Source: JAFAHD01 sp035654355
GTDB lineage: Bacteria > Vulcanimicrobiota > Vulcanimicrobiia > Eremiobacterales > Eremiobacteraceae
Assembly: GCA_035654355.1 (NCBI GenBank)
Contig: DASRXC010000153.1
Location: forward strand, 1 to 23,428
DNA: 23,428 nucleotides
Direction of reading: 5' to 3'
The position numbers and the translations under genes are program-made. This document shows positions 6,939-14,676 of this stretch, piece after piece (positions within the stretch are counted from its first letter, which is position 1; every line of letters starts with the position of its first letter). The notes below the pieces were generated by a model. It saw only the letters and a list, made by a program, of their open reading frames with translations. It was not told where the DNA came from and ran no database searches.

Positions 6939-7613
6939 ATGTTTATAGACCCCACCTACCTCCTGTACATGATCCCGGCGCTGCTCTTCGGGTTGTGGGC
7001 GCAGTGGCGCGTGACGAGTACCTTCAATCAATACGCAAAGGTTCCGACCTCGAGCGGCATCAACGGCGCCCAGACCGCCGAGCTCTTGATGGAGCGCACC
7101 GGTCACCGCTTCGGCGTCGCCAGCATCCCCGGCATGCTCACCGACTATTACGATCCCAGCCGAAAGACGATGTGCCTATCGCAAAGCTCGGTGCAGAATT
7201 CGGTCGCTTCGGTCGCGGTCGTCGCGCACGAGTTCGGGCACGCGATCCAGGACGTCGAGGGCTACACCCCGATGAAGCTGCGCAGCGCGATCGTGCCGGC
7301 GGTAAAAGTGGGGGCGTCGATCGGCCCGATCATTTTCTTGGCCGGGTTGTTCTTGTCGGTCACCGGCCTGACGTGGGCGGGCATATTCTTATTCAGCGCG
7401 AGCGCGATCTTCGCGATCGTCACGCTTCCGGTCGAGCTCAACGCGAGCAGCCGCGCGCTCCAGATGCTGCAAGCGAACGGCGTGCTTTCAAGCCAAGAGA
7501 TGCCGGGCGCGCAGGCGGTGCTCGGCGCTGCCGCGCTGACGTATTTGGCGGCGGTCGCGCAGACCGTCTTACAAGTGCTGTACTTCGTCTCGCTGGCGGG
7601 GCGGCGTCGCTAG
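6939..7613 (+). CDS. YugP-like membrane zinc metallopeptidase (Zn_peptidase_2 family)
   Basis: A 224-residue integral membrane protein, the usual length for the YugP/Zn_peptidase_2 group. Its opening, MFIDPTYLLYMIPALLFGLWAQ in two parts (helix 1, residues 6-22), is typical of the family. The zinc site HEFGHAIQ starts at residue 97, and the likely third ligand is Glu166 in LPVELNASSRAL, both intact. Further helices lie near 113-160 and 193-219. Conserved family features such as SGxxxAxxLL (SGINGAQTAELL) and LTDYYDP are present. Family members are predicted membrane-bound neutral zinc peptidases whose substrates are largely unknown. The ATG at 6939 was chosen because homology starts there and GAAGG lies about 11 bases upstream; an earlier GTG/ATG-type start near 6897 adds only non-conserved residues. 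The stop overlaps that of the convergent VOC gene by four bases (CTAG, 7610-7613). Confidence 0.91.
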   Translation: MFIDPTYLLYMIPALLFGLWAQWRVTSTFNQYAKVPTSSGINGAQTAELLMERTGHRFGVASIPGMLTDYYDPSRKTMCLSQSSVQNSVASVAVVAHEFGHAIQDVEGYTPMKLRSAIVPAVKVGASIGPIIFLAGLFLSVTGLTWAGIFLFSASAIFAIVTLPVELNASSRALQMLQANGVLSSQEMPGAQAVLGAAALTYLAAVAQTVLQVLYFVSLAGRRR

Positions 7614-7981
7614 GATCGTTCGAGCACCGACAAGACGTTGCCGGCCGGGTCCGTGAACCACGCGATCAACGGCCCGCCTCCCCGAAAAATACCCTTATCG
7701 TCGACTTCTAGCCCGGCGTAGCGTTTGAAATTCACGCCGCGTTCCCTGAGGTCGTCGACCGCGGAGCCAATATCGTCGACGACAAAGTTGAGGATGGTAA
7801 AGCTCGCAGGTTGGTGGTCCGGCTTGGGGTAGGCGAATACGGAGCCTTCGCCCGGCAAGCCTATCCGAAACCCCGGGCCGTCGTCGCTGACCGCCAACCC
7901 CAGAGTGTCGCGGTAAAACCGCCTGGCTTTGTCCAGATTGTCGACTGAGAACCCCGAAAACGCCGCTTTCGGTCCGAACAT
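7610..7981 (-). CDS. VOC (glyoxalase/bleomycin-resistance-like) protein
   Basis: A 123-residue vicinal-oxygen-chelate protein. Module 1: AFSGFSVDNLDKARRFYRDT (residues about 7-26) then LGLAV. Module 2: TILNFVVDDIGSAVDDLRER, finishing with WFTDPAGNVLSVLE, the classic C-terminal VOC signature. It belongs to the glyoxalase/fosfomycin/bleomycin-resistance superfamily; the exact reaction or ligand cannot be assigned. The ATG at 7981 has a strong Shine-Dalgarno, GGGAGG, six bases upstream, so the longer frame back to 8236, which would run into the STAS gene, is rejected. It differs clearly from the VOC protein at 4812-5180 and is not a recent duplicate. It is divergent from the STAS gene (154 bases between the starts), and its stop overlaps that of the convergent peptidase gene. 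Confidence 0.88.
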   Translation of the reverse strand: MFGPKAAFSGFSVDNLDKARRFYRDTLGLAVSDDGPGFRIGLPGEGSVFAYPKPDHQPASFTILNFVVDDIGSAVDDLRERGVNFKRYAGLEVDDKGIFRGGGPLIAWFTDPAGNVLSVLERS

Positions 7982-8135
7982 AGATCGCCTCCCATCCGCC
8001 TTGCCCTGGTCTGTGCACGGCCCATGTACCCTGGCCCTGGATTCTCCGTACCCGCCGGCGGTCAAAGTCCGAGGAACCCCGGATTCGGCCATATGCCCCT
8101 GTACCGTACGATGGACGCGCAAGGAGGGTACACCC

Positions 8136-8483
8136 ATGTTCAACCGCCATCCATCGATCACACTCACATCGCTGCTGGAGCCTTTTGATGAGGATGCGTC
8201 CTCGCGCATGCGCTGGGAGTTCCGCCAGCACGTCAAATTCGGCCGCCGCCTTCACGTCATCGATCTCGATCAGCTCGACTCGGCAAGCTCATACGTGTTG
8301 CGCTCGTTGATCGGCGCCGTGCATACAGTGCGCGCGGTCGGCGGCGAGGTGAGGCTGGTGAGCAATCGCCAGGGGATGCGACGCGTCCTGACGCTGACCG
8401 GACTGTCGCGAGTTTTCCCGGTCCATTCGACCGCGATCGACGCGATGATCGCGTTCCGCGAAACCCCGCGCCTAGCCGGCTAG
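8136..8483 (+). CDS. STAS-domain protein, anti-sigma-factor-antagonist-like, atypical
   Basis: A 115-residue single-domain protein. The core HVIDLDQLDSASSYVLRSL (residues 40-58), followed by an alpha helix, GGEVRLVSN (beta strand) and RRVLTLTGLSRVFPVHSTAIDAM, matches the STAS fold of SpoIIAA/RsbV proteins, including the C-terminal LxLTGLxxxFPVHxT segment. In the family the phospho-acceptor Ser/Thr follows Asp-Ser (D-S-S/T-G). Here the residues are D48-S49-A50-S51, so that position is alanine. It may therefore not be switched by an RsbW/SpoIIAB-type kinase, unless S49 or S51 substitutes. No kinase or sigma-factor gene is nearby. The ATG at 8136 has an excellent Shine-Dalgarno, AAGGAGG, eight bases upstream. 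A hairpin terminator follows. Confidence 0.85.
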   Translation: MFNRHPSITLTSLLEPFDEDASSRMRWEFRQHVKFGRRLHVIDLDQLDSASSYVLRSLIGAVHTVRAVGGEVRLVSNRQGMRRVLTLTGLSRVFPVHSTAIDAMIAFRETPRLAG

Positions 8484-8489
8484 AAGTGA

Positions 8490-8515
8490 CGAGGCTCGCC
8501 AATTTGGCGAGCCTC
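8490..8515. terminator. Hairpin between STAS and crotonase genes, probably bidirectional terminator
   Basis: The stem GAGGCTCGCCA (8491-8501) pairs with TGGCGAGCCTC (8505-8515) over a three-base loop, with an 11-bp perfect match. It lies 7 bases after the STAS stop (+) and 33 bases after the crotonase stop (-). The downstream runs (CTGGGTCCTTTC on plus, GTCACTTCT on minus) are only moderately U-rich, so efficiency is uncertain, but the position between convergent genes fits. Confidence 0.7.
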
Positions 8516-8548
8516 CTGGGTCCTTTCGCGGGATGTCTACGAATCGTT

Positions 8549-9349
8549 TTATGAGCTCCGGCGCGGCCAGTGGGCCTTGCGCTTTTGCAGGAACGCCGTG
8601 ATGCCCTCATGCGCATCGGACATCAGCGCATTGTAGGTCATCACTTCCTTCGTGTACGCGTACGCCTTCGCTTCCGGCATGTCGATCTGGCGGTAGAACG
8701 CTTCCTTACCCAATGCAACGACGTTCGGACTCACTTCGGCGATCGCGGTTGCAAGCTCGCGCACGGCATCCTCGAGCTTGTCACCCGGCACCGCCTTGTT
8801 GATCAACCCGGTGTGCACCGCTTCCGCGGCCGAGATCGGCTCGCCGGTCAGAAGCATCTCCATCGCCTTCTTGCGGTTGATCGCGCGGCTTACCGGCACC
8901 ATCGGTGTCGAGCAGAATAACCCGATCTTCACACCAGGCGTCGCGAACCACGCGGTGTCCGCTGCGACCGCTAAGTCGCACGTCGCGACCAGCTGACAGC
9001 CCGCGGCGGTCGCGGGTCCCTGAACCTGCGCGATGACCGGTTGCTGGATCTCGTGGATCGTCTCCATCAGCTCCACGCAAAGGTCGAAGATGCGCTTGTA
9101 TTCGATCACTGTGCGGTTGATGAGCTCGCTCAAGTCGTGACCCGACGAGAAGATCGTTCCGTTCGCCTTCAGGATGGCGACGCTGACCTCGGGCGTCTTA
9201 TTGATCTCGCGCAACGCGGCGATCAGCCCGCTCATGACGGCCTCGGAAAGCGCGTTGCGCTTCTCCGGCCTATTGAGCGTGACGTATGCGAACTCGCCGT
9301 CCACTTCGAGCAGGACCTCGGCGGTCGGCTTCGTGAGCATGGTGGCCAT
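8549..9349 (-). CDS. Crotonase-fold protein, ECHDC3-like, lacking the hydratase glutamates
   Basis: A 266-residue enoyl-CoA hydratase/isomerase-superfamily protein. The acyl-CoA oxyanion-hole segments are present: FSSGHDLSEL (residues 67-76) and QGPATAAGCQL (110-120). The stretch FATPGVKIGLFCSTP (135-149) followed by AMEMLLTGEPISAAEA strongly resembles vertebrate ECHDC3 and its bacterial relatives. The two catalytic Glu of classical hydratase (rat Glu144 and Glu164) correspond to Gln119 and Gly139 here, so ordinary hydration of enoyl-CoA is unlikely; binding or another acyl-CoA reaction is more probable. The ATG overlaps the stop of the acyl-CoA synthetase (TGATG), which fixes the start at 9349 and implies translational coupling. 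The longer frame upstream to 9562 overlaps the ligase and is not coding. Expected location: cytoplasm. Confidence 0.9.
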   Translation of the reverse strand: MATMLTKPTAEVLLEVDGEFAYVTLNRPEKRNALSEAVMSGLIAALREINKTPEVSVAILKANGTIFSSGHDLSELINRTVIEYKRIFDLCVELMETIHEIQQPVIAQVQGPATAAGCQLVATCDLAVAADTAWFATPGVKIGLFCSTPMVPVSRAINRKKAMEMLLTGEPISAAEAVHTGLINKAVPGDKLEDAVRELATAIAEVSPNVVALGKEAFYRQIDMPEAKAYAYTKEVMTYNALMSDAHEGITAFLQKRKAHWPRRSS

Positions 9350-11028
9350 CAGTTGATCCGCTTCTCCTTGCCGGCCCACTCTTTTTCGCGCAGTTTGAAC
9401 TTTTGCACTTTGCCTGTCGAGGTCTTCGGCAACGGGCCGAATTCCACCGCTTTGGGCGCTTTGAAGTGCGCGATCTTCTCGCGACAAAACGCGATGATGT
9501 CTTCCGCGGTCGCGCTCGCGTCCGGCTTGAGCGTCACGAAGGCCTTTGGCACCTCGCCCCATTTCTCGTCCGGAACGCCGATCACGGCGGCTTCGAGCAC
9601 CGCGGGATGAGCGTACACGGTGCGCTCGACTTCGATGGTCGAAATGTTCTCGCCGCCGCTGATGATGATATCTTTGGCGCGATCGCGCAGCTCGATGTAG
9701 CCGTCGGGATGCATGACGCCCAGATCACCCGAATGAAACCAGCCGCCGCGAAACGCTTTGCCGGTCGCGGCCGGATCGTTGAAGTAGCCCTTCATCACGT
9801 TATTGCCGCGCATGACGACTTCGCCCATCGTCGCGGCATCGGCCGGCACGTCGTCCATGTTCTCATCGACGACGCGCAGTTCGGGCGCGTGGATGTAGCC
9901 GACGCCCTGGCGCGCTTTAAGCCGCGCGCGCTCTTCGGCGTCTTTGCCGTTCCACTTCACCTGCCACTCGCTCACGGTGTGCGGGCCGTAGGTCTCGGTC
10001 AAGCCATATGCGTGCGTTAGCACCGCGCCCATCGACTCGATCCGCGCAATCACCGTTGGCGGCGGCGGCGCGCCTGCCGTCACGATGCGCAACGGGCGCG
10101 GAAATGTGTAATCCTTTGAAGGCGCTTCGTTCGCGATCATCACCAGCACGGTCGGCGCACCGCACAGGTGGGTGACTCCTTCGTGTTCGATCAAGTCGAA
10201 AATCGCTTTTGGCTCGACCCTAGGAAGCGCGATGTGGCGCGCTCCGGCGGCGGTGACCGCCCATGTATAACACCACCCGTTGCAGTGGAACATCGGCAGT
10301 GTCCACAGGTAGACGCTGTCTCCGTTCATACCCGCATGATAGACTTCGCCGAGCGCGTTCAAATACGCACCGCGATGTGTATACATGACGCCCTTGGGCC
10401 GTCCGGTAGTGCCGCTCGTGTAATTGATCGAGATCGTGTCGTCTTCATCGTCGATCCCGAGGTCGAATGGTTCCGGGCTGCCGGTCGCGAGGAAGTCATC
10501 GTAGGTAGTGGTCGGACAAGTCAGGTCCGCTGCGCCATTCGTTTGCGCCGCGCGTTGATAGGGCGAGGTCCAAATGACGCGCTCGACGTTTGAACCCGCT
10601 AACCCCGGCGCGATGAGGTGCGCGAAGTCGGGGTGGGCAATGATCGCTTTGGCGCCGCAGTGCGCGAGGATGTAACCGATCTCGTCGGCGCTCAGCCTGA
10701 TGTTGATGGCGACGAGCACCGCGCCGATCTGCGGCACGCCAAAATGCGCTTCGAGCGCTTCGTCTGAATTGTACGCCAACAGCGCGACGCGATCGCCCTT
10801 GCCGATACCAGACGCGCGCAGCGCGCTGGCCAACCGGTACACCCGCGCGCCTAGCTGTTCGTAGCTATAGCGACGAGTGCCGTCGACCATGGCATCTTTG
10901 CCGCCGTACACATGGATGCTGCGTTCCAGGAACGCGAGTGGCGACAGCAGCGAGCGATTTACCGGCAACGTCGCCCATTGATCGCGCGACCACAGCTTTT
11001 GGAAGGTCGGCCGGTCGAGTTCTACCAT
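9349..11028 (-). CDS. Acyl-CoA synthetase (AMP-forming, medium/short-chain, AAE/DmdB-like)
   Basis: A 559-residue member of the ANL adenylation superfamily, full length. Motifs in order: the phosphate loop YTSGTTGRPKG (203-213), YGLTE (341-345), HSGDLG (432-437), the hinge DRAKDIIISGGENIS (449-463) and the catalytic lysine of PKTSTGKVQKF (Lys540). The segment LPMFHCNGW (244-252) is typical of the medium-chain fatty-acyl, aryl and plant AAE-type CoA ligases. It activates a carboxylic acid with ATP to an acyl-AMP and then an acyl-CoA; the exact acid is not readable. The ATG at 11028 was chosen because GAGGTG lies five bases upstream; the extension to 11214 overlaps the permease gene. It is coupled to the downstream crotonase by a TGATG overlap, so its product probably feeds that protein. 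Confidence 0.93.
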   Translation of the reverse strand: MVELDRPTFQKLWSRDQWATLPVNRSLLSPLAFLERSIHVYGGKDAMVDGTRRYSYEQLGARVYRLASALRASGIGKGDRVALLAYNSDEALEAHFGVPQIGAVLVAINIRLSADEIGYILAHCGAKAIIAHPDFAHLIAPGLAGSNVERVIWTSPYQRAAQTNGAADLTCPTTTYDDFLATGSPEPFDLGIDDEDDTISINYTSGTTGRPKGVMYTHRGAYLNALGEVYHAGMNGDSVYLWTLPMFHCNGWCYTWAVTAAGARHIALPRVEPKAIFDLIEHEGVTHLCGAPTVLVMIANEAPSKDYTFPRPLRIVTAGAPPPPTVIARIESMGAVLTHAYGLTETYGPHTVSEWQVKWNGKDAEERARLKARQGVGYIHAPELRVVDENMDDVPADAATMGEVVMRGNNVMKGYFNDPAATGKAFRGGWFHSGDLGVMHPDGYIELRDRAKDIIISGGENISTIEVERTVYAHPAVLEAAVIGVPDEKWGEVPKAFVTLKPDASATAEDIIAFCREKIAHFKAPKAVEFGPLPKTSTGKVQKFKLREKEWAGKEKRIN

Positions 11029-11044
11029 CTTCTCACCTCGCCGG

Positions 11045-12643
11045 TCACGCTTCGAGAGCCGCCAGGTTGCGCACTGCCTCCTGCGAGGTGCGGACAAAGA
11101 TCCATCCGACGACAAGCGCGCACCAGAACAGACCGAGGAGCACGGCGGCGCTGCCGCCCCACACGGTGCGCAGCGCGAGCCGTGTGACGCCCAAGAATGC
11201 GCCGCACAGCGCAAGCATGAGCAGGCCGTTCAAGAACGGCATGATCATGCGAACGCCGCGGTTGATCGCGTTCGGGTTCTCCCAATCAAAGGACGGGTAT
11301 CGGGTGTCGAACTCGACGCCGTAACAGATCGCGGCCGCGGACATCAGCAGCGCGAAAAACACGAGTGCCGCTGTAGCGCCGAATGAGAAATGGTAGCCCA
11401 CGCCGAGCAGAATCGCCGCCACCGTTGTGATCGCGCCGGTCTGTGCGTACGCGCCCACGATCTTCGCCACGAATATCTGGCGCGGCGTGAGCGGAGCAGT
11501 CCGCAGTAGCCATATCGACGCATGCTCGAGCGATATCGCCGTCATCCCTGGATTGAGGCTGTCGAGCACCGCGACGAATCCGATCTGCAACATCGCCAGT
11601 TGGACCGTGAGCGGCAACAGCGGGCTTTGCACCTGATGCCCGACGAGGAGATAGCCGATGAATCCCAGCGACGCGATATGATTGAACCACAATTGCGGCG
11701 AGCGCATCACCCCGCTGACGTCCTTCCAAATGACCGCCGCGATCGGACTGAGCGAGGGCGGAGCGCCACGCGACCACGCCGCGATGCGCTTCCCCGCGGT
11801 CGCTCTGCTCCACCCCTCCGCGAAGCCTTGAGCCACGACGGCAAGGCCGAGCGGGCATGCGACGAGGGTGACGAGTGCGATGAATCCGAGCCAACCCGAG
11901 GCGGCCGGCGAATCGCCAGCACCAGCCGATGTGAGCAGATGCCCCATCCACGAGCTGGGCAGCCACTCTGGAGCAGTAGGCAGCTGCAGCGAGTTGATGT
12001 CGCCTTCGATGTGCGCGAAGCGGGCGAAGTTGAACAGCCAGAACGCGGTGGGCACCGCCGCACCGATCACCCACAAGATCTCCTTCGCGATCTGCGGCGG
12101 AATGATCCGCAGCGTGATAATGGTGATGGTGGAAAGCGCCGCGTAGAGCACCGCGGGGAACAACGCAAGCCCTGTGACGCAGACGATGTACGCCCACCAT
12201 GGTGCGGCCAGCGCCAACAGATATCCCAGCACGAACGGCAGCAGAAAAACAGCGACGTACACTTCGTTTTGAACGACGCCGAGAATGAATTTCGCGACGA
12301 TGAGAGAGCCGGAACGGACGGGCATGACGAGCAAGACCGGCATGTCAGAAGACAGGTACATGTCGTTGAGCGCTTGCCCAAAGGCGATGAACAGATCGGT
12401 GAAGAGATAGACCAAGAAAGCCCAGCTGGCGATGCTGCCGAGCAAGCCCGTGGCCTTGGCCGCGACGAGCGCGCGCACTCCGAAATATGTGCCGCCGAAG
12501 ATCGTAAGGGTAAGGATGGACGAGGCGATCGCTGCGACGATGTACAGCGTGCGACTCGACCAATCGCGCTGCGAAGCGAGAATTCGAAAGCGGATCAGTT
12601 CTTGGGTGAGCGTCCAGGTCTGGGCGAGCGGCCCCTGGTTCAT
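11045..12643 (-). CDS. ABC-2-type transporter permease
   Basis: A 532-residue polytopic membrane protein with about 12 hydrophobic segments (for example near residues 30-55, 65-85, 110-165, 175-200, 240-265, 325-350 and 370-520). No soluble catalytic domain is visible. It is the partner of the ATPase encoded just upstream: the ATG lies in the ATPase stop (ATGA overlap, 12640-12643). The length and helix count fit the larger fused ABC-2 permeases of the putative exporter type. It probably exports a small molecule, lipid or peptide, but the substrate is not evident. The preceding frame up to 12811 is a shadow of the ATPase and is excluded. The gap to the acyl-CoA synthetase downstream is 16 bases, so these genes are likely on one transcript. 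Confidence 0.88.
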   Translation of the reverse strand: MNQGPLAQTWTLTQELIRFRILASQRDWSSRTLYIVAAIASSILTLTIFGGTYFGVRALVAAKATGLLGSIASWAFLVYLFTDLFIAFGQALNDMYLSSDMPVLLVMPVRSGSLIVAKFILGVVQNEVYVAVFLLPFVLGYLLALAAPWWAYIVCVTGLALFPAVLYAALSTITIITLRIIPPQIAKEILWVIGAAVPTAFWLFNFARFAHIEGDINSLQLPTAPEWLPSSWMGHLLTSAGAGDSPAASGWLGFIALVTLVACPLGLAVVAQGFAEGWSRATAGKRIAAWSRGAPPSLSPIAAVIWKDVSGVMRSPQLWFNHIASLGFIGYLLVGHQVQSPLLPLTVQLAMLQIGFVAVLDSLNPGMTAISLEHASIWLLRTAPLTPRQIFVAKIVGAYAQTGAITTVAAILLGVGYHFSFGATAALVFFALLMSAAAICYGVEFDTRYPSFDWENPNAINRGVRMIMPFLNGLLMLALCGAFLGVTRLALRTVWGGSAAVLLGLFWCALVVGWIFVRTSQEAVRNLAALEA

Positions 12644-13419
12644 GTGCGCGCCGGTTCGCGGAAGATCTCGGCGATGCGTTGCTCCTCGAGGCCGCCCGTG
12701 AGGTGGAGGAAGACTTCCTCGAGCGTTTCGCGGCCCCGCAGCTCGCGCAGTTCCGGCACCGTCCCCATCGCAGCGATGCGTCCGTGATCGATGATCGCGA
12801 CGCGATCGCATAGGCTCTCGGCGATCTCCATGATGTGCGTCGACATCATGACCGCGCCACCCGCTCGCGTCACCGCGCGCACGATGTCCTTGAGCATGCG
12901 GGCGCTCTTGGGGTCAAGACCGACGGTCGGCTCGTCCAGAAAATAGATCTTTGGTTCGTGCAACAACGCGGCGCACAAGGCGACCTTCTGGCGCATGCCG
13001 TGCGAATAGCTCTCGAGCAAGGCGCCTGCGTCGGCTTGGAGCTCGAAGAGGCCCAGCAACTCGCGAATGCGCGCCATTTTGCGAGCCGCATTCATGCCGT
13101 ACATGTCGCCCACGAAACTCAAGAACTCGAGCGCGGTCAGCTTGGGATACACCGCCGGCTCGTCCGGCACATATCCGAACAAGCGCTTGGCTTCCACTGG
13201 ATGCGTGGTGATGTCGAATCCGCCGATCATCGCGCGGCCCGAGGTCGGCCTCAACAGCCCGGTAAGTATCTTGATCGTCGTCGTCTTGCCGGCGCCGTTG
13301 GGCCCCAAAAACCCGAATATCTCGCCCGGCGCGACGGCGAAGCTGATGCCGTCCACGGCGGTCGTATCCCCAAAGCGCTTGGTCAGGTGATCGACGACCA
13401 CCAGGGGCGGGGCGAGCAT
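12640..13419 (-). CDS. ABC transporter ATP-binding protein
   Basis: A 259-residue ABC ATPase of the DrrA/CcmA-like ABC-2 group. Walker A GPNGAGKTT (39-47), Q-loop replaced by the YVPDEPAVYPKLTALE region (83-98), signature YSHGMRQK (138-145, in place of LSGGQ, common in this group), Walker B IYFLDEPTVGLDP (158-170) and H-loop STH (193-195) are all present, so it should hydrolyse ATP. It energises the permease that follows, with which it shares an ATGA overlap. The ATG at 13419 is taken because homology begins right after it; I see no convincing Shine-Dalgarno (ATAATCAAATAGT precedes it). It lies 21 bases downstream of the CapA-like gene. Confidence 0.93.
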   Translation of the reverse strand: MLAPPLVVVDHLTKRFGDTTAVDGISFAVAPGEIFGFLGPNGAGKTTTIKILTGLLRPTSGRAMIGGFDITTHPVEAKRLFGYVPDEPAVYPKLTALEFLSFVGDMYGMNAARKMARIRELLGLFELQADAGALLESYSHGMRQKVALCAALLHEPKIYFLDEPTVGLDPKSARMLKDIVRAVTRAGGAVMMSTHIMEIAESLCDRVAIIDHGRIAAMGTVPELRELRGRETLEEVFLHLTGGLEEQRIAEIFREPART

Positions 13420-13440
13420 ACTATTTGATTATCGTCCAGC

Positions 13441-14565
13441 CTATTGCGGGGGTCCATTCGGGCGCTGCACGGCCCGCGTGGGCGGGGCTTTGGCGATGCC
13501 GCCGGGGCTAGGAGAAGGCGGCGGGGTGGCCTGCAGGTCTCCTGCCAGCAACGCCTGGACCAGCGCCGCGTCTGAGGCGGGGGCGGGTTTGGGCACCCCT
13601 TGGTCGAGCACAACGGGAATCGCTCGCCAGCTCGCGACTGTGGGCCCGCGCAGCGTCACCTGAAGCACTGCACTTCGGGTTTGCATGCCCGGGTACGTGT
13701 CGAACACGAAATTGCCGAGCGAGTATGCGATCAGGCCGCCGTGGTACGTCTCGACCGGACCTAAGACGTGCGGATGAGCGCCCAGCACCAACGAGGCGCC
13801 GGCGTCGATCGCCGCGTGGGCCAGCCGCACGTGGTCGGACGACGGCGGGCCCATCAACTCTGTTCCCCAATGCTCGTAGACGATCACGACGTCAGCGTGC
13901 GCACGCGCGCTGCGGATCGCGCCGGCGAGCGTTTTCAAGTACGAGCTGTCGACCTCACCGGTGATCGGATCGCGTCCGGGTGCGACGCCCGGCCTGGTCG
14001 GGGTCGCGCCGTAGCCGCGCGGGATGATCTCGGAGATTCCGATCAGCGCGAACCGGACGCCACGCCGCTCGAAGTATGCGGGTTGCCACGCGGATGCGAT
14101 GTCATCGCCGGCGCCGGTCGTCTGCACGCCGGCGGCGTGCAGAGCCGCGAGCGTGTCATCCAGCGCATCGCGGCCGTAGTCTAAGATGTGGTTGTTGGCC
14201 AGCGTCAAAGCGGCGAAGCCGGCGTGCGCGAGACCCGGCGCAGCGGCAGGCGTTCCGCGCAGCACGTATTCCTTACGCTGTTTGAGCGCTTGCTTTGATT
14301 TGGACGCGGTCGGCGTGCCGCGCTCGGAGAGCGGACACTCGAGGTTTCCCACAATAGCATCTGACTGATCGAGCACGGTGTGCACCGCGGCGAACGGCGC
14401 GTCGGTGCCGTCGTGTTCGATGAGCGAGCTGACCCGCCAGCCGGGCATGACGTCGCCCACTGCATCGATCGTCACCGTTTGGTTTTGCGAGCGCGCTGAG
14501 TTGCCGGGCAAAACGCCCGGCACGCCGGTGAGCATGAGTGCGACCACAGCGAGCGCAACCATCAT
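13441..14565 (-). CDS. CapA-family metallophosphoesterase-like protein, secreted
   Basis: A 374-residue protein with an N-terminal hydrophobic segment (residues 1-22, ending LPGNSARS), a likely signal peptide or anchor. The CapA/PGA_cap fold is shown by GDVMPGW (about 37-43), VGNLECPLS (about 72-80), LANNHILDYG, YEHWGTE, LGAHPHVLGP and IAYSLGNFVFD, in the usual order. These are the metal-binding motifs of the calcineurin-like family that includes the poly-gamma-glutamate capsule protein CapA; most members have unknown substrates. The tail after about residue 345 is Pro-rich and probably disordered. AGGA lies nine bases before the ATG at 14565; a second ATG follows immediately. It follows a strong terminator and is the first gene of a block with the ABC transporter genes. 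No capB/capC genes are near. Confidence 0.9.
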   Translation of the reverse strand: MMVALAVVALMLTGVPGVLPGNSARSQNQTVTIDAVGDVMPGWRVSSLIEHDGTDAPFAAVHTVLDQSDAIVGNLECPLSERGTPTASKSKQALKQRKEYVLRGTPAAAPGLAHAGFAALTLANNHILDYGRDALDDTLAALHAAGVQTTGAGDDIASAWQPAYFERRGVRFALIGISEIIPRGYGATPTRPGVAPGRDPITGEVDSSYLKTLAGAIRSARAHADVVIVYEHWGTELMGPPSSDHVRLAHAAIDAGASLVLGAHPHVLGPVETYHGGLIAYSLGNFVFDTYPGMQTRSAVLQVTLRGPTVASWRAIPVVLDQGVPKPAPASDAALVQALLAGDLQATPPPSPSPGGIAKAPPTRAVQRPNGPPQ

Positions 14566-14588
14566 TTGGGACGATCCTGTGAAAAGCC

Positions 14589-14623
14589 TGAGCGGCTCCC
14601 GCAGGGCGAACGAGAACCGCTCA
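14589..14623 (-). terminator. Intrinsic terminator of the DUF885 gene (end of the six-gene operon)
   Basis: On the minus strand, TGAGCGGTTCTCG and CGGGAGCCGCTCA form a 13-bp stem (two G-U pairs) around a nine-base loop, followed by GGCTTTTC. It begins 53 bases after the DUF885 stop and ends 23 bases before the CapA ATG, so it separates two transcription units. Confidence 0.8.
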
Positions 14624-14676
14624 CACCCTTATACGTTCCAATCGCGAAATCCGATGCATTGCGCCCTGCGTTTTGT

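Noticed and set aside
7929..8135. Longer STAS protein with 69 extra N-terminal residues
   Set aside because: The extension overlaps the divergent VOC gene, and the ATG at 8136 has an ideal Shine-Dalgarno (AAGGAGG).
7982..8135. Clear promoter in the divergent VOC/STAS gap
   Set aside because: Only weak matches (TTCGGC-N17-TACGAT on plus, and a GGAACC) were found; none is strong enough to call.
11522..12787. A 421-codon open frame on the plus strand
   Set aside because: It is antisense to the ABC permease and full of Arg, Asp, Glu and His, the usual composition of a shadow frame in GC-rich coding DNA. No motif or Shine-Dalgarno supports it.
14566..14676. Promoter for the CapA operon, either TATAAG near 14633-14628 or an ECF-like GGAAC site
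   Set aside because: No acceptable -35 box lies at the right distance from TATAAG, and the sequence downstream of GGAAC does not match a known ECF -10 box. Transcription would also start inside the terminator hairpin.
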